Positions 14,086 to 27,400 of a stretch of DNA of 64,000 nucleotides are shown here, one piece after another (the first letter of the stretch is position 1; the number at the start of each line of letters is the position of its first letter). The stretch covers positions 784,501 to 848,500 of the forward strand of contig JAJFZO010000641.1 in NCBI GenBank assembly GCA_021397835.1. Reading direction: 5' to 3'. This DNA is from Moringa oleifera (Eukaryota; Streptophyta; Magnoliopsida; Brassicales; Moringaceae). The translations under genes and the position numbers were made by a program. Below the pieces are notes generated by a model. It did not search any database and had not been told where the DNA came from. It saw nothing but the letters and a program-made list of their open reading frames with translations.

Positions 14086-15874
14086 TTGATAAACGCTTGT
14101 GCCAGTATTAGGGGACCCTAGCGATGAGTGCATGACAGTTGCTAGTGTTGGAGGAACCCAATGACTAATGTTGGGGTAGTCGTTGGCATTGACAGAGGCC
14201 AGCGCCAACACTAAGGCAGCTAAGCAATGGCCCAGCGATAGCTGCTGGTGTCGGTAGAGATCTATCTGGGTTCGCCTAACGATGGCCTGACGAGTGTCGT
14301 TAGCATAGGTAAATGAGAGGGCAAGCACTATAGGAGCTTAACGACACCCTAATAGTAGTAGTTGGCATTGGGAGAGCCCAATAATTATTGTGAACAAATC
14401 GTTGTTGCTAGTAGACCCTCGTGCTAACTTCGAGGGGACCCAATGGCTAGCTTGCTACTACAACTAGGTAATTACGGGCATTGTCAAACACTAGCACTGA
14501 CACTAGAGGAACCTTGGGACAACCCTTTCATTTCGGTGAGGTAGTTATCAGTGTGTGTAAATGCTAGTATTAGCACCAGGGAAGCCCAACGATCACTCCA
14601 TGACTGTTGCTAGTGTTAGGCCATCACCAGGGAGCCCGACGATAGTAGTTAGGCCATCACTAGTGAAGGTACATGCGAGGGCAAGCAGTAAAATAGCCCA
14701 AAAACTGTCTAGCTTTTATAGCGAGATAGTTATTAGTGTTGGCTGAAGGCGGCATTCAAAAACACTAGTGCGGACACCGGGAGAGCCCAGCGATGACCCT
14801 TTGATAGTCAAAGGATTTCGGAGACCCCAACAACTTTTGTCAGGCAATCGCAGATGCTAATAGACCGCAGGGTCAATATTGGACCAAATCAACAATGACC
14901 TAGCGACAGTCGCTAGCCTTAGTAGACATTAGCGTTGGGTTTTCTTATAGTTAGCCTAGTGGTAGTTGCTGGCTCATGTAGACGTGAAGGCAACCACAAA
15001 AAGAGTCGAACGACGAAGTAGCAAAAGTATTAGGCACTAGGAGAGCCCAAAAACTTATGCAGGGACATCACTGATGCTGGTAGACTCTCGCACCAGCTTT
15101 GAAGGAACCCAGCAACTACCGAGTCATTATCACGGGGTAGTTATTAGTGTTAGAAGATGATAACAACAGCAAAAGAGGAACCCAAGAACTATGCAACCAC
15201 TATTGCAGGATTGTTGTTAGCATCGATAGATGCTAGTGCTAGTACCGGGGAAACCTAGCGACCACCCAATGATAGTTGCTCGTGCTGGTAGAGCCCAATG
15301 ACTGCTAATGGGCAGTCATTAGTGTTAGTAGGTGCCAATGCTTACACAAACAATACTCGACGAAGACCCAACGATAATCACTAAAGGTGCCAAACATCTA
15401 CTATGGATTGCCTCAACGATTATCCAATAGTAGTCATTGTTGGCATTATGAGAGCCTAACAACGATTGTTGAAAAGTTTTTAGGGCTAGCAGATGCTCGC
15501 ATTAGTTCTTAGAGAACCCAGTGATTGCCCAACTACTATTGTTGGGTAGTTATTAGTGTTCGCACACGCTGACACTAGCACTAAGTTAACTAAAAGACTT
15601 CCCTGCTATTGCTGCGAGTAGTTGTTGGTGTTGATAAATGCCGTGTCGGTATCGAGGGAGACTAATGATGGCTGAATGGCTGCTTTTAGTATTGGGAAAC
15701 CCGAAAAACTACCACTAAAAAGTTGCTGGTGCTGGTATATGCTCGTTCCAACTTTGGCGGAACCATCGACTATTCAGCTACTAATGCAGGGCAATTTTTG
15801 GTGTTGAGAGACACCAATGTCAGCACAAGGCAAACCAAGAGACTTCTCAGTTATTTTTACAGGCAGTTGCTTAA
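14086..15874 (+). repeat. Unit 9, full length (1,789 bp), twin of unit 28
   Basis: The unit is intact. Diagnostic ggccatcactagtgaagg near 14,652 recurs at 45.0 kb in unit 28. Confidence 0.86.
14615..14663 (+). repeat. Short repeated motif, gttaggccatcac twice
   Basis: The 13-base motif occurs at 14,615 and again at 14,648. The matching place in unit 28 has it only once, so the first looks like a local copy or conversion event in this unit. Confidence 0.7.
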
Positions 15875-17654
15875 GTCGATAGATGCGAGTGCCAGCACTA
15901 GGGGACCTTAGCGACGACTACATGATAGTTAGGTGTGTTGGAAGAGCCCAACGATTGATATTGGGGTAGTCGTCGGCATTGGTAGAGGCCAACGCCAGCA
16001 GAGGGGGAGCTATGCAATGACTTAACGATAGTAGTTAGTATCGATAGAGATCTGTATTGAGTTCCCCCAAGACGGCTTAACGGTTGTCGTTGGCGTAGGT
16101 AGACGCGAGGGCAAGCATTAATCGAGCTTAACGATGCCTTAGTAGTAGTGGTTGGCATTGGGGGATCCCAATGACTATCGTGAAGAAGTCACTCATGCTA
16201 GTAGACCCTTATGCCAGGTTTGAGGGGACCCAACGGCTTCCTTGCTACTACTACTAGGTAGTTATGGATGTTGGCAAACACCAGCGCACATGCTCAGGCA
16301 ACCTAGAGGGAGCCCTGTCATTTCTATAAGGCAGTTGCTGGTGTCTGTAAATGCTAGTACTAGCACAAAGGAAGCCCAAAAATTATCCCATGACAGTCGC
16401 TTATGTTGGGAGAGCCCTACGACTATAGCTAGGCAGTCACTGGCATAGGCAGACGCGACGGCAAGCACTAAAAGAGCCCAATGACTTTCCAGCCATTGTT
16501 ATGGGGTAGTTTTAGGTACTAGCAAATGATGAAAGTGGAAAACGCTAGTGCCGACACTGAGGAAGCCTAGCAACGACTTTTAGATAGTCACTAGATTTAG
16601 GAGAGCCCAATAAGTGTTATTAGGCAATCATAAACGCTAGTAGATCGGATAGTCAGTACAAGAGCAACTTAGCAATGACCTAACGACAGTCGCGGGCCTT
16701 AGCAGACATCAGCGTTGAGTTTTCCTATCGTTAGGCTGGTGGGACTTGCTGGCACAGGTAGACATGGTGACAACCGCAAAAGGAGTCGAACGACAAAGTA
16801 GCAGTACTAGTGGGCATTCAGAGATCCCAAAAACTTATGCAAGGACGTCACTGGTGCTCGTAAACACTTGTGCCAGCTTTGAAGGAACCTAGTGACTGCC
16901 GAGTTATTATTACGGAATAGTTATTAGTGTTGAAAAATGATGACACAAGCATGAGAGGAACCTAAAGACTACTTAACCAGTATTGCGGGGTTGTTGTTAG
17001 CATCGATAGACACTATTGCTAATACTTGGGCAACATAGTGATGGCCCAATGATAATCACTCGCGTTAGTAGATCCCAATGACTTCTATTAGGCAACCATT
17101 GATGCTAGTAGATTCTAGTGCTTGCACAAACAAAACTCGACGAAGACCCAATGATTGTCACTAAAGCTGCCAAACATTTAGAGTAGGTTATCCCAATTAT
17201 TGCCAATGCCAGTCGTTGCTGGCATGATGAGAGCCTAACAACGACTATAGGAAGTCGTTGGAGGTAGGCAGATGCTCACGCATATTTTTAGGGAACCCAA
17301 CGATTGCCTAACTACTATTATAGGGTTATTATTAGTGTTAACAGATGTCGACACTAGCATCAAGTGAACTAACAGACTTCTCTTCTATCATTGCGAGCAG
17401 TTACTGGTGTTGATAGATGTGAGTGCCAGCATAAAAGGATACTAACGATGATCAAATTACTATTGTTGGTATTGGAAAAGCCCAATAACTACTGCGAGAA
17501 AGGTTTTGGTGCTCACAAATGCTCACTCCAGCTTTGCGACAGCTAGCAACTGCTCAGCTACTAGTGCGAGGCTGTTGTTGCTGTTGGCAGACATCGACGT
17601 CAGCACGAGGTGAACCAAGATACTTCTCAGCTATTTTTGCATGCAGTTGCTCAT
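15875..17654 (+). repeat. Unit 10, full length (1,780 bp)
   Basis: The unit is intact and has no positional partner in superunit copy 2: the offset there falls by 1,780 bp, this unit's exact length. Its opening (gatagttaggtgtgttg) is however very like the opening of unit 27. Confidence 0.86.
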
Positions 17655-18458
17655 GTCGATAGACACTAGTGCCAACATCGGGGACCCTAGCGATGACTGC
17701 ATGACAGTTACTAGTGTTGGAAGAGCCCAATAACTAATGCTGGGATAGTCGTCGGCACTAGTAGAGGCTAGTGCTAGCATTGGAGGAGCCAAGAAATGGT
17801 CCAACAATAGCTGCTGGTATCGGTAGAGATCTGCGCTGTGTTCTCCCAACAATGGCTTGATTGTTGTCGCTGGTATAGGTAGACGCGAGGGCAAGCACTT
17901 GAAGTGCTTAACGACTAGAGAGCCCAAAAACTTATGCCGGCATGTTGCTGGTGTTGGCACACATTCGTACCAGCTTTTAAGGAACCCAATCACTGCCGAC
18001 TCTTTGTTATGGGTATTAGTGTTAGGTGATGATGACACCAGCGTAAGGGAACCCAAGGACTACCCAACCATATTGTGAGGTAGTTCTTACCATCAATAGA
18101 CGCTAGTACTAGCACCAAGGCAACCTCACGATAACCTAATGATAGTTGCTTGTGTTGGTAGAGCCAGTGCCAGCACAAACAAAACTTAGTGAAGACCCAA
18201 CGATAGTCATTAAAGCTGCCAAACATCTACGCTGAGTTGCCCCAATAATAGCCCAATGGCAATCATTGTTGGCATTACGAGAGCCTAACCATGGCTGTTG
18301 GGAAGTCATTGGGGGAGATAGATGCTTGCACTTATTTTTTGGGAACCTAACGATTGCCCAACTATTATTATGGGGTAGTTATTGGTGTGGGCGCATGCCG
18401 ACGCCACAACTAAGTGTACGAAATGACTTCTTAACTATTTTTGCAGGTAGATGCTCAT
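17655..18458 (+). repeat. Unit 11, heavily deleted (804 bp), twin of unit 29
   Basis: There are three joints. Near 17,915 sub-unit 2 (cttaacgac) runs into sub-unit 5 (agagcccaaaaacttatg), as in unit 29. Near 18,164 about 45 bp are missing (gtagagccagtgcc). Near 18,424 sub-unit 7 (taagtgtacgaaa) runs into the end of sub-unit 8. The last two are absent from unit 29. The longest open frame of the window (141 codons, minus strand, 17,631-18,056) spans the first joint and is judged accidental. Confidence 0.85.
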
Positions 18459-19715
18459 GTCGATAGATGCAAGTAACAGCACTAGAGGACCCTAGTTATG
18501 ATTGAATGATAATTGCTATTGTTGAAAGAGCCCAATGACTGATGTTTGGGTAGTCATTAGTACTAGTAGAGGCCAGCGCCAGCACAGAGGGAGCTATGTA
18601 ATGACCTAGTTGTAGCTACTGGTGTTGATAGAGATCGACGCTGGCTTCCTCTACTAATGGCCAAATGGTTATCGTTGGCATAGGAAGACGAAAAGGCAAA
18701 CACTAGAAAAGCTTAACGATACCTTAGTAGTAGCAGTTGGCATTTGAGAAAGCCCAATGACTTTCATGAACGAGTCGCTGGTGTTACCCTCATGCCAACT
18801 TTGAAAGGACCCAACAGCTGCCTTGCTACTACTACTTGGTAGTTATGGGTGTTGACACGCACTGGCGTCGACATTAGGGGAACCCAAGGAGAGCTCTGTC
18901 ATTTTTGTAAGGCAGTTACCGATGTTAGTAAACGCTAATACGGGCACAATGGAAGCCCAACGATTACCCCATGATAATCCCAAGTGTTAGGTGAGCCCTA
19001 TGACTATAGCTAGGTAATCACGGACGTAGGTCAATGCGAGAGCAAGCACTAAAAGAGCCCAATGACTATCTAACCTTTGTTGAGGGGTAGTTATAGGTAC
19101 TGACAGATGACAGAATTGGGGAATGCCAGTGCTGGTACCGGGGGAGCCCAGCGACGACCCTTAGATAGTCACTAGAATTAAAAGAGCCCAACAACTATCA
19201 TCAGGCAATCAAAAATGCTAATAGATCGAAGAGTCAGTACTATCTTGGGTTGCCCCAATGATTGCCAATGGTAGTCATTGTTGGCATTATGAGAGCCTAA
19301 TGATGGTTGTTGGGAAGTCGTTTGGGCAGGTAGATGCTCACACTTATTTTTAGGGAACCTAACGATTGTCTAACTATTGTTGTGGGGTAGTTATTGGTGT
19401 TGGACATGGCAATACCAACACCAGGTGAACTTAAAGACTTCCCTCCTATTACTGCAGGCAATTGTTAATGTCGATAAATGCGAGTGCCAGCATCAAGGGA
19501 GACTAATGATGACTGCATGACTATTATCGGTAATGGGAAAGTCTAACAACTACTGCAAAAAAGGTGTTGGTATTGGCATATGCTCACTCTTGCTTTAAGA
19601 GAATTAACGACTACTGAGCTACTGGCGTGGGGCAGTTATTGGTGTTAGCAGACATCGATGTCAGCATAAGGCGAGCCAACAGACTTCTCAGTTATTTTTG
19701 CAGGCAGTTGCTCAT
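18459..19715 (+). repeat. Unit 12, deleted (1,257 bp), twin of unit 30
   Basis: Near 19,240 sub-unit 4 (gagtcagtac) runs straight into sub-unit 6/7 (cttgggttgccccaatg), removing about 520 bp that unit 30 keeps. It carries the shortened gtgttaccctc marker at 18,781. Confidence 0.86.
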
Positions 19716-21491
19716 GTCGATAGATGCTAGTGCCAGTACCAGAGGACCCTAGCGATGACTACATGATAACTGTCGGTGTTGAAAGACCCCAACGACTAAT
19801 GTTAGGGTAGTCATCAACATTGGCAGACTCCAGTGCCTGCACTGGGGGAGCAAAGTAGTGACCCGATTATAACTACTGGTGTTGGTAGTGATCTAGGCTT
19901 GGTTCCCCTCAACGATGGCCTAACTGTTGTCATTGGTGTAGGCAGACGTGAGGGCAAGCACTAAAGAAGCTTAATGACACCCTAGTAGTAGCGGTCGGCA
20001 TTCGGAGAGCCCAATGACTGTTGTGAAGAAGTCATTAGTGCTAGTAGACCCTCATACCAACTTTGAAGGGCCTAACTGCTACCTCACTAGTACTACTGGG
20101 TAGTCATAGGTGTTGGCAGACACCGGCATTGACACTAGAGAAACCTAGGGACAACCGTGTCATTTATGTGGAGTAGTTGCTGATGTTTGTAAGCACTAGT
20201 ATTAGCACCATGGAAGCGTGACGATCACCCCATGACTATCATTAGTATTGAGAGAGCCCAACGACTATAGTTAGGCAATCACTAGATCTGGTAGATGCGA
20301 GGGCAAGTACTAAAAAAGCCCAACAACTATCGTGCTTTTGTTGTGGGGAAGTTCTAAGTGTTGGTTAAAGACGGCATTGAGAAACACTAGTGCCAACACC
20401 GAGGGAGCCCAGCGACGATGCTTTGATAATCACTAGATTTAGAATAGCCCAACAACTTTTTTCAGCTAATCGTAAATGCTAGTAGACCGTAATATCAGTA
20501 CTAGAGCAACTCAGCAATGGCCTAGCGACAGTCACAGGCCATAGCAAACATCTTCGTTGGGTTTTCTTCACGTTAGCCTAGTGGGAGTTGCTGGCACAAG
20601 TAGATTTGAAGGCAACCATAAAAGGAGTCGAATGATGAAGTAGCAGTACTAATAGGCACTAGGAGAGCCTAAAAACTTATGCACGGACGATACTAGTGCT
20701 AGCAGACACTCATACCAGCTTTGAATTAACCCAGTGACTGCCGAGTCATTGTTTTGAGGTAGTTATTAGTGCTGACAAATGATGACACCAGCATAAGAGG
20801 AACCCAAGGACTATGCAACCAGTATTGCAAGGTAGTTGTTAGCATCGATAGATGCTAGTGCTAGTACTAGGGTAACTTAGCAACAACCTAATGACAGTCG
20901 CTCGCGTTGGTAGAGCCTAATGACTGCTGTTGGGCATTTGTTGATGTTGCTAGATACCAGTGCTTGTTAAAACAAAAATTAGCGAAGACTCAACGTTAGT
21001 ACAAAAGTTGCTAAGCATCTACGCTGGGTTGCCCCAATGATTACCCAATTGTAGTCATTGTTGGCGTTACGAGAGCCTAACAATGACTATTGGGAAGTTT
21101 TTGGGCATGCACATGATCGTGCTTGTTTTTAAGGAACCCAACGATTACCCAACTACAATTGTGGGGTAGCTATTGGTGTTGGCACACGCGAACACTAGTA
21201 CAAGGTGAACCAAAAGTCTTCCTTACTATTGGTGTGGGTAGTTGCTGGTGTCAATAGACGTTAGTACCAGCATGGAGGGAGACTAATGATGATTGCATGA
21301 CTATTGCTGGCATTGGGAAAGTCCAATAACTACTGCGGGAAAGTTGGTGCTAGTTAATAATTGCCTAAGGTTTGAAGGAACCAACGACTACTCAGTTACT
21401 AGTACGGGCAGTTATTGGTGTTGGCAAACATCGATGTCAGCATGAGGCGAACTAAGAGACTTCTCAGCTATTTTTATAGGTAGTTACTCAT
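19716..21491 (+). repeat. Unit 13, full length (1,776 bp), partner of units 21 and 31
   Basis: The variant ctcactagtactactgggtag near 20,074 recurs as cctcgctagtactact-type sequence at 32.04 and 49.44 kb. Three copies of this unit type therefore lie at 19.7, 31.7 and 49.1 kb. Confidence 0.86.
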
Positions 21492-23264
21492 GTTGATAGA
21501 TGCCAATGCCCGCACCGAGGGCCTGTAATGATGACTGCATGATAGTTGCTGTTGTTGGAGGTGCCCAACGACTTATATTAGGGTAGTCCTCGGCACAGGT
21601 AGTGGCCAACATCAGCACTGGAGCAATAACCCAGTGATAGTTACTGGTGTCAGTAAAGATCTTCGCATGGTTCCCTAAAACAATGGCCTAATGGTTGTCG
21701 TCGACGTAGGTAAATGCGAGGGTAAGCACTAGGGGAGCTTAACGACTCCCTAGTAGTAGTGGTTGGCATTGGAAGACCCAATGACTATCATGAAGAAGTT
21801 GTTGGTGCTAGTAGACCCTCGTGCCAACATTGAGAGGACCCAATGGCTACCTTGCTTCTGCTACTAGGTAGTTACGGGTGTTAGCAAGGAACGACGCAAA
21901 CACTAGGGGAATCTAGGGAGAGCCTTGTCATTTCTACGAGGCAGTTATTGGTGTGTGTAAACACTAGTACTAACACAAAGGAAGCCCAATGATTACCCTA
22001 TGGCAGTCGCTGGTATTGGGAGAGTCCTACCACTATAGGTAGGCAGTCACTAGCATAAGTAAATGCAAGGGCAAGCACTAAAAGAGCCCAATGACTATCC
22101 AGCCTTGGTTGAGGGGTAGTTTTAGGTACTGGCAAATAATTTAATTGGGAATTGCTAGTGCTAGCACCGGGGGAGCCATGCGACGACCCTTAGATAGACA
22201 CTTGAATTAGGAGAGCCCAACAACTATTATCCGGTAATTACAGATGCTAGTAGATATCACAGTCAGTAATAGAGCAACTCAGCAATGACTTAGTGACAGT
22301 TGCGGGCCTTAGCACACATTAAGATTGGGTTTTCCTATCGTCAACCTTGTGGGAGTAACTGGCACAAGTAGACATGAAGGTAACCATAAAAGGAGTCCAA
22401 TAACGAAGGAGCAATAGTAGTGGGCACTGGGAGAGCCAAATAATTATGCACGGACATCACTGGTCCTGGCAAACACTCGCTCCAGCTTTAAAGGAACCTA
22501 GCGACTACCGAGTCATTGTTACGGGATAATTATTGGTGTTGGCTGATGATGACACTAGCATAAGAAGAACCCAAGGACTGCGTAACCAGTATTTCGGGGA
22601 AGTTGTTAGCATCGATAAACGCTGATGCTAGTACCGAGGCAACCTAGTGATAACCCAATGGTAGTCACTCGCATTGGTAGAGCCTAGTGACTGTCGTTGG
22701 GCAGTCGTTAATGCTGGTAGATGCTAGTTCTAACACAAACAAAACTCAGTGATGACCCAACAATAATCACTAAAGCTGCCAAACATTAACGCTGGGTTGC
22801 CCTAATGATTGCTTGATGAAACTCATTGTTGGCATTACGAGAGCCTAACGATGGCTGTTGGAAAGTCGTTTGGGCACGCTCATGCTCGCGCTTGTTTTTA
22901 GGGAGCCCAACGATTGCCCAACTATAATTACTAGGTAGCTATTGGTGCTGGCACACGCCGACGCCTGTACTAGGTGAACCAAAAGACTTCCCAACTATTA
23001 TTGCGGGCAGTTGCTGGTGTCGATAAACGCTAGTGCTAGCATCGGGGAAGACTAACGATGACTGCATGACTGTTGCTGGTATTAGGAAAGCCCAACAACT
23101 ATTATGGGAAAGGTGTTACTGCTGGTAGATACGCGTTCCAGGTTTGACAGAACCAATGATTGCTCAGTTGCTAGTGTAGGGCATTTGTTGGTTTTGGCAA
23201 ACATCGACGTCAACATGAGGCGAACCAAAAGACTTTTTAGCTATGTTTACAGGCAGTTGCTTAT
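21492..23264 (+). repeat. Unit 14, full length (1,773 bp), partner of unit 32
   Basis: It shares gtagtcctcggcaya and ggccaacatcagcact near 21.57-21.62 kb with unit 32 at 50.95 kb. Its second half (gggaattgctagtg, near 22,147) pairs with 33.42 kb and 51.51 kb. Confidence 0.86.
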
Positions 23265-24831
23265 GTCGATAGACGCTAGAGCCAACACCGTAGGACCTTA
23301 GAGATGACTGCATGACAGTTGCTATTGTTGGAAGTGCCCACAATGACCTAGTGACAACTGCTGGTATTGGTAAAAATCTGCACTAGGTTCCCCCAATGAT
23401 AGCCTAACGGTTGTCGCTGGCATAGGTGGACACAAGAGCAAGCATTAGAGGAGCTTAGTGAAGCCCTAGTAGCAGTGGTCAGCATTGGGAGAGGCCAATG
23501 ACTGTTGTGAAGTAGTCGTTAGTGCTAGTTGAAATTCGTGCCAACTTTGAGGGGACCTAATGGCTGCCTTGCTACTACAACTAGGTAGTTATGGGTGTTG
23601 GCACACAATGGTGTCGACATTAAGGGAAACTAGGGATAGCCTTTTCATTTCTATGAGGCAGTTGCCGATGTGTGTAAACGCTAGTACTAGCAAAAGAGAA
23701 GCCCAACGATCACATTGTAATCATCTCTGGTGTTGGGAGAGCCTAATGACTGTAGCTAGGCACTCACTGGCATAGGTCGACATGCGGGTAAGCACTAAAA
23801 AAGCTCAATGACCATCTAGCTTTTGTTGCAGGGCAGTTATAGGGTTTGGGGGAGCATGGCATTGGGAAACGCTAGTGCCAGCACCTGGGGAGCCTAGCGA
23901 TAACCCTTGGATAGTCACTTGATTTATGAGAGCCCCGCAACTATTATCAGGCAATTGTAGATGCTAGTAAATCGCAGCATCAGTACTAGAGCAACTCTAT
24001 AATGACCTAGAGACAATGGAAGGCCTTAGCAGACATCAGTGTTTAATGTTGCTAGCATCACCTAATGGCTGTTGCTAGGCTATCGTTAGCCTAATGGTAG
24101 TTGCTAGCACAAGTAGACATGAAGGCAACCACAGAAGGAGTCGAACGACGACGTAGCAGTTGTGGTGGGCACTAAGAGAACTTAAAAACTTACGCAGAGA
24201 GGTCATTGGTGCTGGGAGACATTTGTGCAAACTTTGAAGCAACCTAATGACTGTCGAGTTATTGTTACGCAGTTATCAGTGTTGGCAGATGATGACGCTT
24301 GTGTAAAAGGAACCTAAGGATTGCCTAAGCATTTGCGAGGTAGTTGTTAGCATCGATAGACGCTAGCACTAGCACCGGTGTTACCTAGCGACGACCAAAT
24401 GATAATCGCTCAGGTTGTTAGAGCCCAATGACTACTGTTGGACAGTCGTTGATGCTGGTAAATGCTAGTGCTAGCACAAACGAAACTCAACGAAAACCCA
24501 ACGATAGTCATCAAAGCTGCCAGACATCTTCACTAGGTTACCGCACTGATTGTGCAATGATAGTTGTCGTTAGCGTTAAGAGAGCCTAACAACGACTGTT
24601 GGGAAGTTGTTGAGCATGCAGATGGTCACGCTCATTTTTAGGAAACTCAATGATTGCCCAATTACTATTGTGGGGTGGTTATTGGTGTTAGCACACGTCG
24701 ACGCCAGCATTAAGTGAAACCAGCGACTACTCAACTACTACTGCAAGGGAATTATTGGTGTTGGGAAACACCGGTGTCAGCACGAGGCTAACGAAGAGAC
24801 TTCACAGCTATTTTCGCAAGCAGTTGCTCAT
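23265..24831 (+). repeat. Unit 15, deleted (1,567 bp), twin of unit 22
   Basis: A joint near 24,721 (taagtgaaac to cagcgactactcaac) removes about 175 bp and is shared with unit 22 near 36,092. A second loss at 23,340 (gaagtgccca to caatgaccta) removes about 61 bp here only, which accounts for the length difference from unit 22. Confidence 0.86.
24051..24107 (+). repeat. 28-bp direct duplication in sub-unit 4
   Basis: gctagcatcacctaatgg at 24,051 is repeated as gctatcgttagcctaatgg at 24,079. The same 28-bp duplication sits at 35,425 in unit 22, so it predates the copying of this block. Confidence 0.78.
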
Positions 24832-26561
24832 GTCGATAGATGTGAGTGCTAGAACTAGGGGACACTAACGATGACTGCATGATAGCTACTGTTGTTGGAA
24901 GAGCCTAACAACTGATGTTAGGGTAGCCGTCAGCACTAGTAGAGGCCATCAACAGCACAAGGGGAGTTATGCAATAACCTAGCGATAGCTACTAGTATCG
25001 ATAGAGATCTGCGTTGGGTTCCCCCAAGGATGGCCTAACGATTGTTGCTGGCGTAGCTCTATGCGAGATCAAGCATTAAAGGAGCTTAAGGACACCTTAG
25101 TAATAGTGATTGGCATTGGGAGAGCCCAACGACTATCGTGAAGAAGTCATTGGTGCTAGTAGACCCTCATACCAATTTTGAAAGGACCCAACAACTGCCT
25201 TGCTACTACTACTGGGTAGTTACGAGTGTTGGCAAACACCGACACTAACACTAGGGGAACTTAAGGAGAGCCCCGCCATTTTTATGAGGCAGTTGCAGGT
25301 GTGTGTCAGTGCTATTACAAGCATAAAGGAAGCCTAATGATTACCCCATGATAGTCACTGATGTTGGGGGAGCCCTACGACTATATTTAGGAAGTCATTG
25401 GCATAGGTAGATGCAAGGGCAAGCATAAAAATAGCCCAATGACTATTTAGCCTTTGTTGAGGGGTAGTTATAGGTACTAGTAGATGACGAAATTGGAAAA
25501 TGCTAGTATCAGCACCTAGGGAGCCTAGCTATGATCCTTAGATAGTCAATAATTTAGGAAAGCCCAGAAACTTTTATCGGGCACTCACAGACAATAGTAG
25601 ATGACAGAGTGAGTAGTATAGCAATTTAGCAATGATCTAGCAACAGTCGTGGGCCTTAGCAGGCATGAACATTGGGTTTTCCTAGCGTTAGCCTAGTGGC
25701 AGTTGCTGGCACAGGTTGACACAAAGGCAACCACAAAAGGAGTTGAACGATGAAGTAACAGTAGTAGTGGGCATTGGAGAGCCCAACAACTTATGCAGGG
25801 ACTATCGAATCATTGTTACAGGGTAGTTATTATTATTGGTACATGATGACACCAGCATAAGAGGAATCCAAAGACTGCGTACCAATATTACGGGGTAGTT
25901 GTTAGCATCAATAGATGCTAGTGCTACTACCAGGGCAACCTAGTAATAACCTAATGATAGTCGCTCGCATTGGTAAAGCCCAATGATTGCTGTTGGGTAA
26001 TCGTCGATGCTGGTAGATGCCAGTGCTTGCACAAACAAAACTCAGCAAAGACCAAACAATAGTCACGAAAGCTACCAAATATCTACGCTGTGTTACCCCA
26101 ATGATTGCCTAATGGTAGTAGTGGTTGGCGTTACAAGAGTCTAATGATGATTGATGGGAAGTCATTGAGGCACGTGCATGCTCACGCTTGTTTACAAGAA
26201 ACCCACCGATTGCCTAACTACAATTATGGGGTAGTTATTGGTGTTGGCACACGCCGACGCCATTATTAGGTGAACCAAAAGACTTCCCTGCTATTTCTTG
26301 CGGGCAGTTGCTGTTGTTGGTAGACGCTAGTGCTAGTATCGAGGGAGATTAACAATGACCGTAAGACTATTGCTCGTATTGCGAAAGCCTGATAACTACT
26401 GTGGGGACATTGTTGGTGCTCGTAGATGCTCGATTAAGTTTTTAGGGAACTAACGACAACTCAACTACTACTATGGGGCAATTATTGGTGTTAGAAGACA
26501 TCGATGTCAGCACAAGGTGAACTAACAGACTTCTCAGCTATTTCTGCTTGCATTTGCTCAT
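24832..26561 (+). repeat. Unit 16, short deletion (1,730 bp)
   Basis: About 50 bp are missing at 25,801 (cttatgcagggactatcg). The same joint is in unit 32 near 51,817, and both lengths agree (1,730 and 1,729 bp). Confidence 0.86.
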
Positions 26562-27400
26562 GTTCATAAATGCTAGTGCCAGCACCGGAGGGCTGTAGTG
26601 ATGACTGCATGACAGTTGGTGGTGTCGAAAGAGCCTAACGACTGATGTTGGCATAATCGTCGGCACTAGCAGAGGCCAGTGCCAGTACTAGGGCAGCCCA
26701 GCAATGACCCAGCAACAGTTGTTGGTGACGGTAGAGATCTACGGTGGGTAGAACCCATGACTGCTGTTGGATTGGGGCAACCTAGCGACGACACAATGAT
26801 AGTCACTCACATTGGTAGAGCCCATGATTGCTGTTGGACAGTCATTAATGCTGGTATATGCTAGTGCTAGCACAAATAAAACTCAAGGAAGACCCAACAG
26901 TAGTCATTAAAGCTTCCAAATATCTGCGCTGGGATGCCACAATGATTGCCCAATGGCAATCATGGTTGGTGTTATGAGAACCTAATGATGGCTTTTGGAA
27001 GTCGTTGGGGTATGCAGAAGCTCGTACTTATTTTTAAGGAACCCAACGATTGCCCAACTATTATTGTAGGGTAGTTATTGGTGTTGGCACATGCTAACGC
27101 CAACACTAGGTGGACCAAAAGACTTCCCTGTTATTGCTGCGGGCAGTTATTGGTGTTGATAGACGCTAGTTCCAACATCGGGGGAGACTAATGATGATTG
27201 CATGACTGTTGCTGATATTGGGAAAGCCCAATAACTATTACTGGAATGGTGTTGGTATTGGCAGATGCTTTCTCCAGCTTTAAGGGAAACAATGACTACT
27301 CAGCTACTAGTGCGGGGCCACTGTTGGTATTGGCAAATATCAATGTCAGCACGAGGCAAACCAAGAGACTTATCAGCTATTTTTTTAGGCAATTTCTTAT
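26562..27400 (+). repeat. Unit 17, deleted (839 bp), twin of unit 33
   Basis: Near 26,757 sub-unit 1 (ctacggtgggtagaaccc) jumps into sub-unit 6, losing about 940 bp that unit 33 keeps. The joint carries a 24-base partial copy (gtagaacccatgactgctg) of sequence that follows about 60 bp later. Confidence 0.85.

Noticed and set aside
14002..14328. Family of related minus-strand open frames of 70-112 codons over sub-unit 1 (also 2,849, 39,359, 54,254, 60,231)
   Set aside because: They are similar because the DNA is repeated. Starts and stops move from copy to copy, most units break the frame, and a different open frame overlaps on the plus strand.
15723..15911. Recurring plus-strand open frames of about 62 codons over sub-unit 8
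   Set aside because: Same reason: ten or so copies follow the repeat, none extends beyond about 80 codons, and no promoter, start context or domain is visible.
17631..18056. 141-codon open frame on the minus strand, the longest in the window
   Set aside because: It spans a deletion joint between two repeat sub-units, does not persist in twin unit 29, resembles no protein family I know, and its length is within what chance gives in 64 kb of six-frame sequence.
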